Positions 32,533 through 42,405 of a stretch of DNA of 64,000 nt are shown in pieces. Source of the stretch: Clavulina sp. PMI_390 (Eukaryota; Basidiomycota; Agaricomycetes; Cantharellales; Hydnaceae). A program made the position numbers and the translations under genes. Each line of letters starts with the position of its first letter. Within the stretch, counting starts at the first letter, position 1. Where the stretch lies: contig WIDE01000052.1 in assembly GCA_015039315.1 (NCBI GenBank), positions 121,735-185,734 on the forward strand. Reading direction: 5' to 3'. Under the pieces are notes generated by a model. That model saw nothing but the letters and a program-made list of their open reading frames with translations. It ran no database searches and was not told the DNA's origin.

Positions 32533-34218
32533 TTACCCGTCTAACTCTTGAGGGTGTCGATGAATGATACGATAGCTATGATGCTTGAATTCGAACCCAT
32601 ACTCAATCTAATCAAAGATGGCTTCGGGATCAGGGTCTGACCCCGTTATCGGAGAAATTCTGATACCCACCTGAGTCAAATCTCCGACAGATCGAAGTTC
32701 TGCCTCCTGGTCAAAGGTGAGGGCTTGAACAGGGACCTCACGACTTCCCTCGTTTCCATCAGAACCATTTGGGCGGAACTCTGGTAGCAGGATAAGATGC
32801 TTGAGGACTCCTTTTCTGTCTGCTACAAAGGTCTTGATAGTCTCAAAATCAACACCCCATTGGTTCTCCCTTCGCAATATCACATCCCAATCGCACAAAG
32901 CAAAATGTCCGAGATTGCGGAACGGTGGCAGATTTGGTCGTACACGATTGACTACTCCTCTTCGGTTACGAATCAGCAAGTGAATGAAATTATATTGGGC
33001 CCGAGGTCCACTCGATAAGACTACGAGCTTTTTGATGCTACGCTCTGTAATAACAGGCTAAAAGGATGGCTGAGTGAGCATCGAATCCCTACTCATCATG
33101 GAAGAACTGACACCCACCAGCTGATTCACAATGGCATCAAACACGAAATTGTGAGGGTTGACCAGCTCAAGGGAGATAAGTCTGGGCATCTCCAGCTGGC
33201 GAATTAGGTCACCAATCTGTCGGGGTCGTCCTTGTATTGATAGAGAAAGTGATGTGACGTTTTCCCAGGGGTTTCTCACAACATGTCCTGTCAGGAACTC
33301 GTTTTCATTTGACTCAAGCAAGTGATTATATATTGTAAGATGGAATGGGATTATTTGCGATGCTGATATACCCATGAGGCGCTTCAAGTCGTCGGAAGTA
33401 TGGACACGCATCCCAAAACTGCGAAAATGAAGAGAGTTCTGATGGATGAGATTGATCAAAGTGTCGAAACTGTGCAGATCCTTCAATCTCGGAGCCCGAT
33501 CAGCGCGAAAAGGCAGTTCGGACGGCCCCTTCCGAGACAGAAAAACTGTTTCGAGAAGTGGAAGGGGGTGATCGTGGAAAATGGATGTGAAAGCAGGAGG
33601 ATAACCAGTCAATTCCATCCCTTCACAGTCAATCTTAATTGACTGTATACGGTGAAGATAAGGTAGAGCAGCGAGAGCTACGCGATCGAGTCTATCTCGA
33701 ACATTGTACGGCCAGTAAGGAGCGTAGATGTGAAGTGGATTGAAACCCGCGCGAGCGATCCATTCTTCCAGAACATCTCGCGACCCACTCCAGTTGGGAG
33801 AAACAAACAGCTTCGGCATGGCGAAGACGGCCGATCGCCATGTGTGTGAGATATGCGAGACTGTGAATATTTTCTTCCACTCATTTGGGGACTCAACGAT
33901 GAAACCAACGACGTATTGAATAAGTTCGGTAGGCAGGGCTCCGACGGGCTGGAGGCGCATCTTAAGGACCCCTTCAGCGGCGACACATAAAGCATCAATT
34001 TTTTCGAGCTTCTGCTTGGTGTCACTGATGCGCCTCCGACATTCGGAGATGCGATCTTTGTCATGATAGATCACTGCAGAGTTTCGTTGGGAAGGGAGAA
34101 GGTTTAGTATGTGGTGAGTCTCTAGGAAAGAGGAGGAATGCAGAGCGGTCGATAAAGCGATCAGGAGCGCATGCTGTGATTCCTCGACAGCCTCCCAGAT
34201 GGATAAAGGGACCAACAT
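32533..34218 (-). CDS. F-box/LRR protein F
   Basis: Exons 34218-33118, 33057-32671 and 32607-32533 join in phase to 520 residues. The start was chosen at MLVPLSIWEAVEESQHALL, the family position. The frame is open to another ATG at 34275, which would add 19 residues. The coiled coil (ISECRRRISDTKQKLEKID) is followed by the F-box-like PVGALPTELIQYVVGFIVES with HTWRSAVFAMPKLF, and LRR-like segments (LPLLETVFLSRKG, MPRLISLELVNPH, FRNLGHFALCDWD). The exon 2/3 intron is a normal gt-ag. The last exon encodes IEYGFEFKHHSYRIIHRH. It is close to G in the second half, with a shared LIRQLEMPRLISLELV segment, so F and G are probably the youngest intact duplicates besides A/B. Confidence 0.8.
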
Positions 34219-34731
34219 TGCTGGTGCTTTGTGGAAGGTTTCGAACGTGGTCTCGGAGGCAACACTCGCACACAAACACCTTTCACAAGCATTCCTGTTC
34301 CCAACTTATTCGCATTACCTGTTACATCAAGCAAATGCAATCTCATCTCGCATAAAATGCGCCGCTTCATATTATGAGATTTGGGCCCCATGATCTCATG
34401 TTCCACCGTCAACAGGGGGACTCACCAGGTAGACATTGTTATGAGAGCAATGCCAAGTGAAGCCAAATAGGATCCCTTCAGCCGGCCATTGCGCGATGAG
34501 AGCACATATGGATCAGACCATCACGCATTTCAAGAATGGACAAGTTTGAGATTGAGGATCTCGCAGAGTGTGAGCAAGACAACTAGTGAGGAGCTGTTCC
34601 ACCAGTGAAGGCCTTCAGATATGTTCTAGGTCTCACGAATCATGGCGTTAAATTCCAATGTAGGTAATTCATGTAATGTGGCAGATTGATCTATTGATAA
34701 TATGAGTCTTGAGACTGCATAACATAAAGCC
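34219..34731. other. Spacer between F-box genes F and G
   Basis: About 510 bases with nothing recognised beyond the expected F promoter and G 3' end. Confidence 0.5.
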
Positions 34732-36449
34732 CTAGGTCCGCTGATGCTGTCCAAATCCACCATCAGATTCCTTTGGGTCTCCGTACATAATGCGATGATT
34801 ATGGTGGCTGATTCTGAACTCATACTCAATCTGGTTGAATACGGATGTTGGAGTCAGGGAATGACGCCATGGTCTAGGGAAAATGGTACTTACCCGAGAC
34901 AGGTCTCCAACGGATAAAAGTTCTGACTCCTGGTCAAGTGTGAGGGCTTGAAGGGAGAGCTCACGATTTCTTTCATTCTTATCAAGGCGCTTTGGGCACA
35001 AATCTGGTGGTAGGATGAGGTGCTTGAGAACCCCTTTTCTATCCTTGACAAAGGTCTTGATTGCTTTGAAGCTGATATTCCAGGGTTTCTCCCTTCGCAG
35101 TGTCGCATTCCAGTTACAAAGAACGAATTGAGTGAGGCTATGGAACTGTGGAGGCTTTGGCTGAGCAAGATTCCGGTCTTCTTTTCGGGTGAGATTCAGA
35201 TGTTGAATGAAATCGCACTGAACTCGATGTTCGCTTAATAGGATCACGAGCTTCTTGATGCTACTTTCTGTAATACGGGGCTGAAAGGGAGGCGAGTGAG
35301 TGGGCATCTTACGGCTATTTATGAGTGAGAAAAAGAACTCACAAGGTTTTGTACAATCGTCTCAAACACAGCTTTATTGGGGCTCACCAATTCGAGAGAG
35401 ATAAGTCTAGGCATCTCCAGTTGGCGGATCAGATCACCGAGTCGTCCGGGCTGTCCTTGTAATGATAGAGATAGCGAGATGACATTGACCCAGGCGCTGC
35501 TCCCACCATGTCTGGTCGGGAACCCGACGTTATTTGTCTCGAGGCTGTGATTATACATGGTGAGGTGGAATGGACTGTCTTGCAAGCGTGCTATATCCAT
35601 CAGGTGATTCAGGTCATCAGCGCTATGGACACGCATCCCAAGACTGCGAACCTGGAGAGATTCATAATGGGTGAGCTTCAGCAAGGCATGGAAACTATGC
35701 AGGTCCTTTAATCGCGGGGCTCGATCGGCGCGGATCAGCAGTTTAGCTGGGTACTTTCGAGAGAAGAAAACTCTCTCGAGAATCGGAAGGTTATAATCTC
35801 GGAAGATCGAAGTGAAGGCAGGAGGAAATTCAAGGACGCCCTTCCCTTCGCAGTCAATCTGTATCGACTGTACACGGTACAAGTAGGGAACGACGGCGAG
35901 GGACATTCTATAAATTTTGTCCCAGGCGTCGCGCTTCACGCACGGGAGGACCTCTACGTGAAGTGGATTGAGTCCTGCACGGGTGATCCATGCTTCCAGT
36001 ACATCTCGTGACGACCCACTCCAGTTGGGGGAAATAAATAGCTTTGGCATGGCGAAGACGGCCGATCTCCATGTGTGAGAGACATGAGAGAGCCTAAAGA
36101 TCTTCTTCCACTCATTTGGAGATTCGATGACGAAGTTGACGATATACTGTATCAGCTCAAGAGGCAATACCGCCACAGGCTGAATGCGCATCTCAAGCAC
36201 CCCCTCAGCAGCGAAACATATTGCATCGATTTTTTCAAGCGCTTTATTAGCATCGCTAATGCGCTTTCGACATTCCACAACGCGATCTTTGTCACGATAG
36301 ATCGCTGAAAATTGTCGTTGAGAGGGTAGTAGGTTCAGCACATGATGAGTCTCCAGGAAGGAGGGTGATTGCAAGGCGCTCGATATCGCTTCGAGAAGTG
36401 CACTGTGTGATTTTTCAAAAGCGTCCCAGATGGATTGAGGTGCTAACAT
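34732..36449 (-). CDS. F-box/LRR protein G
   Basis: Exons 36449-35343, 35280-34894 and 34830-34732 join in phase to 530 residues. The start is at MLAPQSIWDAFEKSHSALL, with an ATG eight codons upstream also in frame. The coiled-coil region (VVECRKRISDANKALEKID) precedes the F-box-like PVAVLPLELIQYIVNFVIES with HTWRSAVFAMPKLF. LRR-like strands follow (LPILERVFFSRKY, PRLKDLHSFHAL, MPRLISLELVSPN, FHSLTQFVLCNWN). The last exon is the longest of the array (33 codons, starting IEYEFRISHHNHRIMYGD). This is the rightmost, and probably first-transcribed, end of the array. It borders the conserved compartment. Confidence 0.8.
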
Positions 36450-37516
36450 CACAGCAACTGAGCGAGCGCTCATGAGGTCTCAGATGAAAAGCCTCCAAAA
36501 CAACAATTGCAAACAACACGAGTCATTTCCCGCCCCGCGCCAGTTGAGTGACGGAAGAAATTTATCTCCGCCGTAACTTCTAGTTGAATGGGACGCATAT
36601 TTGAGACGTTCGGAACACGTCGGGTCCTCTAAGGTATATTGGTTCCGTTGACCAAACTGGTAAGGGCACCAGACCTCGTGCCCGCCCTCGCGCCTCAGAG
36701 GAATGTGCATCGGCCGAACAATGGATATTTTTACGGGTGGCGCCATCGTCGCTACGGGGAAGAACCAAGTTAGAGAGCTACCCTGATACTATGGATAAAA
36801 CTATCACGCGACGCGATGGGGTCCCGGGTACCAGGTGGCGGAAGTCTACGGCACGGAGATCCTTGTCGCATGAGGCGAAGGAGGCCGTGATAGGGGCAAG
36901 GACCATCTATGGATAGATTAGATCCTTTGATCAAGAGATGGATAACGAGAAAGAGAGATAGCTCAGTAGCAGAAAGATCCTAGATAGGGCGGATAGGGCG
37001 TTTTTGATTGACGTGGGAGCTGCGGCTACATCGGTGAATGGATGTCGCACGGATTAGGACAAAATAAGTTGAAGAAATTATCAGATAAAGATCTAATCAG
37101 GCTACCCACCCTGCTTTCTGAATCAACAATAACAATAATTTCTCACCGGCCATCTTGAGTAGCCGACGTCGATGTGGCCGTGCTCTCCCTCCATGCGGAC
37201 TGCCCGTTGACAGGGGCTAACGCTTAGACGGTCGCAGCAGCACGGAAATGGCGACCCTAGGGCAGAGCTATCAATAACCCAAAGAAAGACCCGGATCAGA
37301 TCGATAATGTCACGTGCAGGAGCACCCTGATTATCTGATTAATGAAGGCGAGAGTTTGGGGGCTGCCAGTGCTGCTCACAACGCCCCTCTTGAGCACTTA
37401 CTTTCCGCACGCGCGCGTCCGGATCTCACGACAAGCCACGACTCGCTCATCTCTTTCTCTGTCTCTCTTATAAATCGACTCTCGAGCGCGAAGGGATCCT
37501 TACTGCTAGATGAGCC
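36450..37516. promoter_or_regulatory. Divergent intergenic region at the boundary of the two compartments
   Basis: About 1.07 kb between the divergent starts of F-box gene G and the MFS gene. A TATAAAT-type box is visible at about 37469-37475, some 45 bases before the MFS ATG and inside a pyrimidine-rich stretch. No gene, tRNA or repeat was recognised. This is where lineage-specific content gives way to conserved genes. Confidence 0.45.
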
Positions 37517-40500
37517 ATGTCTGCGTCACCGTCCTCGTCCTCTCCGCCGCTCGAGAAAAAACTGACTCTGTTTGACGACGATGGCACGCAACCCCTCCTG
37601 ACATCTTCCAGGCCCCATCACTCTAGAGCATCATCCTCTTCATCAATATCACACTACGGCGCCGTCGATCGACATCACCATCACCACCACCGTCCTACTC
37701 CCACGGGCTCGTGTGCGTTTGAAAATCCGTCGGGAAGACACATCGACAGCACGACTGCCACCGACTGCTGTGAGCTCGTGACTCCTACGCTACCTTTTTA
37801 CGAGCGCGTCCGCCTCCGCATGCAAGAGGGCTTTGTGCGCAAGCAGTGGGCTATACGCGCCCTTGCGCTACTATGCGCCTGCTCGCTGAGTGTTGGCGCT
37901 CATTTGTGCGTCATATTCGTGTTTCTCTGCTCCCTTGCTGACTGGCGGTTCATGAACTGACTGAAACTCTTTTCTTTCTCTTTCAACCACCCTTAATCTT
38001 ATCGATAATCTCCCCTATCTGTCTGACTATCTATCCACCTCTCGTACACTGCATCACCTGGGACGACTACATCGCCTGCAGTGGTCGTGAATTCCTGGGA
38101 CCCATCAAGTCACGACTTGCCCGAGAAATAGGGTCCTCCAACTCGGACTTTAGCACCATCCTCGCCTCGTACAGCGTTAACAATACATGGACACCCCTCG
38201 TTGCGGGCTTGCTCGCCGCCCGACTCGGTACCTCACGCACGTCATTACTCGCCACCAGCCTCGTCTTTGGGGGGCAATGCATCCTCATGATTGGGCGAGC
38301 CACCAAGAGTATAGGGGCCATGGCTGCAGGGCTGTTCTTCTTTGGGCTGGGCACTAGCCCTGTTTCGGTTGTTCAGGTTAGTAAACTCCGTTTCTCTGTT
38401 ACTCTCTCCGGTTATGTTGAGGTGTGAGGATCGGCGTCGCACGCACCCTCGATGAATCGCCGTGCTTTTTTTGCCTACTCTGGCCTCGTGCGGTCCTCGT
38501 TGCCGTTGCATTGCTTCGAACCCCCCGTCCTCACACCCACACATGGGCACCCTCTCAAGCCATCGTCGGCTTTCTTCTTTCTTTTTTGTGTTGTGTCGCT
38601 TCTGTGCCATGATAGACGAGTTTTTGCTGACTATATGCTCCTCCTCTTCTCGCGTCCCCTCCTCTGGTTTTCTGCTTGAACAAAAATTTTCATCCACGCC
38701 TCATAATCAACCTTCGTCGATTCTCTCACCTGTCGATCCGATAATATCACCACCTCGTTCGTTGTCATCTACGACCTCTGCCATCTCATCTCGTCTCATC
38801 TGTCCTCTGCACCCGATGTGTACCGATTTCATCATCGAACCACCCGCCTATTTCATCGGCTCTCCACTCCGCTCGCTACTTGCGTATCCCACTCCACCCG
38901 TTCGACTCCGCAAACGATGAAATGACCACTCGCACATCCATCGATCTACCGTCTATGGCTTGTCTTTCCCCTATTCATCTTGTTCCCACCACCCACTACA
39001 CCGTACCTTGCACTTTGGTCCTATGACACATGGCGACGTGACATGACCCGCGATCGACATGACTTGCCAATACGCGCGCGCGTGTAATAACCTTCTCGCC
39101 GCTACCGCCGCCGCGCTGCCGTCGGTATCGGTGTCGGGTCTCCTCGTTTTCGTGGTGTTAACTTTGGGGTGGCTGTTCTCGCTGGCTCGTGATTCCGCAC
39201 CCAACCACACACCTCAATTCACAATGACAATTCTCACAACAAACCCCTTATTCCACCAACCAATCATTGCGCAAACGAATGATGTTTTCACGAAAAATAG
39301 GAAACGATCATTGTCCGGTTCTTCGCTACGACGCCCTACCTGGGCACGTTCCTCTCGATTGGCCTCCTGATGGGCAAAGCGTCTGGTTTCCTGTCTGCGT
39401 ACACGTCGTATCCGCTCAGCGAACTCAACCCTATGGCACCGTTCGTCGTCAGTGTGCTACTCAGTGGGTTCAGCTGGCTCGTCAACTGGGTATTCGTCGC
39501 GTATGGCGCGTGGATGAGGCGCGCGGCAGGCGTCGAGGAGGAAGATGGAGATAGCAGTAGGATGAGTGCGAGTGAGCAAGGGCTGATGCGGAGGAGAGAA
39601 GCGCTTTCGAGCTCTAAAGTTGAGGGTGATGAAGAAGAGCAGAGACTTTTGGGCGCTGGTGCAGAGGAGCGAGCTGAGGATGGTGATGATGCGCCGTGCT
39701 GCTCGTCTGGTGCTGGAAGCTCGAGTGGACATGTTGGATCGCCTTGCTCGACTGCGACGACTCTTACGGATGCCGAGCCGACGTTGGGCCCGAGTGTCGA
39801 TGCGCCTATTGCGGTGGACGTCCCTGTTTCGCGAGATGACCTTCACCACTCGCACCATTCGCACTCCCGGCCTCATTCGCATCACTCGCATCATGCTCCG
39901 GCCCTCCCGTGCCCGAACGTCGAGCCTGGTGAGGTTCTTTCGGAACAGGCGACTTTGGAAGTTATTGCTCGCAAGAAGCGCGTCTTCTTGCTATTCGAAG
40001 ATCTCGTTCGGTTAGGTGACGTGTTTTGGTTGTACTTGGCATTCAACTGTGAGTCTTTTCCCACTTCGTCTCTCCGCCGGGTGTACAAATTGACTGATTG
40101 ACCGACGGATGGCTTGACAGTTTTGTGCGGCTCGATCTGGTCCCCGTTCACGCATATCGCGGCGAATCTGTTCCAGGTGCGATATGGCTACTCCGAGGCG
40201 GATGCCAGTTGGACGGCATCGTTCTTGCATGCAGGGAGCTTGATTCTCTATCCGATCGTACGTCCTCCTCACACTCTCATTCTCGTTCTCGTTCGTGCAG
40301 CGGCTAACAGTGACAATTGGTGAACAGGCTGGATACCTCTCAGATCGCTCGCGCCATCAGTTCATCGTGTACAAGCTTGCGCTCATTAGCTCGTTCATGA
40401 CCCTCGCGTGCTATGGCTGGCTGTTACTCCCTGTGTCAATGACAGGTGGTGCAGGCAAGGCGATGCCTGGTGTCGTGCTATTCGGTATTGCGGAAGGCTT

Positions 40501-41448
40501 CTCAACCCGTACGTCTATCTTTCTCAACTGATCAGAAGAAATTACTAATGTGTGCTGTCGACCACAGTCCTCCTCGTTCTCATGGTTCCACGGCTTGTCC
40601 CCGCGAAATACATCCCTACGGCGCTCGGTGCGCACAAGTCGATCGAGTCTGCTGGGTCAACTATCAGCTTGACACTCGCGGGTGCTATCCTCGACCGTGC
40701 TATCCTCGCTCCTAAATCCGCTCCTTCTTCCTCCTCTCCAAAGTTTGTCGCCCGCGTTGCCGACATCCTCGCTTATTCATCTTCGTCGGTATCAACTATG
40801 TCAAAGGGCAGCCGTAACTTGCCGATACCAGACGTGACGACGCCGGAACAGAAGCAGGCCGCTTGGAATATCATTGCTGGCTTCTTCATGGTGAACTGCG
40901 TTAGCGTGCTCTGTATCATTGCCTTGTGGACGCTAGACAAGCGCGTTAGGAAGGCGAAGGAGCGGAGAGAGGCGGGAGCTGGGTATGTGGAAGTGCCTGC
41001 TGAGGAGCAGGAGTTGGATGAGGGACAGCAGGACGAAGAGGAAGAGGAGACTGTTGTTTCTCCTCATGCCGCCTCCGTTCCTGCTACGGAGGACGCCAAC
41101 CCATGGGCTGACTCTGACTCTCCATCATCTTCCCCGACAACCGCAACAAAGCCCCATGACCACCATTATCACCACTCCTCGCAGCGTGGGCACGGGAGGG
41201 GGCGCGGGGGTCGACGCGGTCGTGGGCGAGGAGGACGCGGAAGCAGACGCTTCTCTCGCTCCTCTCACTCGCACCATCGCCACCATCGTGGACATCGCCA
41301 CTTGTCGTCTGGCCTCGAGCTTGTTGACTCGCCGAGCGCGATCCGTCGCGGGAAGCTCTTCCTTGCGCTTTGCGCCCTGCTCATCTTTGGCGCATGGATG
41401 TTCTACGTTACTAATTTCGTGCGGGGTATACTGAGAAGGCGGGGATAA
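37517..41448 (+). CDS. Major facilitator superfamily transporter with long His/RG-rich tail
   Basis: Exons 37517-37905, 38082-38376, 39301-40048, 40121-40257, 40328-40508 and 40568-41448 join in phase to 876 residues. The N-terminus is Ser/His-rich (HHHHHHRPTPTG). Membrane segments follow from about residue 120, with MFS-type motifs such as SVNNTWTPLVAGLLAARLG and FFFGLGTSPVSVVQETI. A long acidic/His-rich central loop (DDLHHSHHSHSRPHSHHS) separates the halves. The second half has SIWSPFTHIAANLFQ, GYLSDRSRHQFIVYKL and HKSIESAGSTISLTLAGAI. The architecture resembles MFSD1-like lysosomal/vacuolar transporters, but the substrate is not known. The tail is unusual: a GRGRGG-type and His-rich stretch, then a final hydrophobic helix (LFLALCALLIFGAWMFYV). 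Intron 2 is 924 bases. Confidence 0.8.
38377..39300 (+). other. Exceptionally long intron in the MFS gene
   Basis: This intron joins SVVQ to ETIIVRFFATTPYLG with a gttagt donor and a tag acceptor. At 924 bases it is more than ten times the usual 50-70 bases here. It is C/T-rich. Open frames inside (for example 38462-38920) have no recognisable motifs. Confidence 0.7.
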
Positions 41449-42405
41449 AGAGAGAGAGCGCGTGTATGTAAGATCTTGCTTCTCCTTTGTCCCCTCCCTT
41501 GCCTTCTTTTTCTCTCTCTCTAGCGACATTAGCGCGTGGGATACCTTGCGGTGTTAGGACTCTAATTTGTGTGCCTATATGCATTTTCATGACTCTTGAC
41601 GATTCTTTCTTCACTTTCCTTTTACCCCAATCTATATTGCACAACGCTTCTTCTTGCATATTTTCTCACCATGTCTTCTCGTCATGTATTCATTTGTAGT
41701 TAGTTAGAAGCCCCCACCCCCCGTTACATTACTCTAGTCCCACTCTATCATCAATGAACATATACCATTCATCCAAACATCTAATAGGTGTGGACCGCTT
41801 CTCATGCGAGCAAGCTCGAGCGGAGCTTGTCCGGAGGCATCATCTCGCTGCGGTCGATAACGATAATGATTCTGCCAAGGCGAAGCAGATGTCGTCACCG
41901 TGTTAAAAAGTCTAATATTGCTTCCGTAATGAATTCGATTGCCAAAAATACCCCGCACCCGTATAGATTGTTACCTGAGGCTGCTTCGGTGTAATGTATA
42001 TACCCGCAGGAGGGTGGCCGTGGGTGGGCTGAAATTAAAAATCCCTGGGGTTCAACAACAGATACAAACAGATCTACCGATTTGAACTTCCACCATCCCA
42101 CCTTGTGCACTCCCTAGGACGTCCTGCTCAGCCTCTTTCCTCTCTGTGTACCTGACGAGGGCTATCTGTACCTCTAGCCTGTGCTCTCGCGCTGTGCTGG
42201 ACCCCCTCATTCCCCCCTAACGCTCGGGTTTTGCTCCCTTGATCCTAGGCACGGTTGCCTTTTGCTGCACAGTTACATCCCACAGATAATTTCAGCGTCC
42301 AGTTGTATTGCGAAACCTCATTCTTTCAGGAGAGGCACATCGCTCGTGTCCTCCTGCTGTAACACTTTGTAGAAAGGCACACTGTTGCCTGCGATACCCA
42401 TATCC
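41449..42405. other. Intergenic region between the MFS and RasGAP genes
   Basis: About 960 bases. The first part is T-rich 3' UTR-like sequence and the last part is a C/T-rich leader before ATG 42406. Nothing else was recognised. Confidence 0.5.

Noticed and set aside
38245..38920. Overlapping 150-codon open frames inside the long MFS intron
   Set aside because: They lie on opposite strands over each other in C/T-rich DNA and lack motifs. They are most likely chance open frames.
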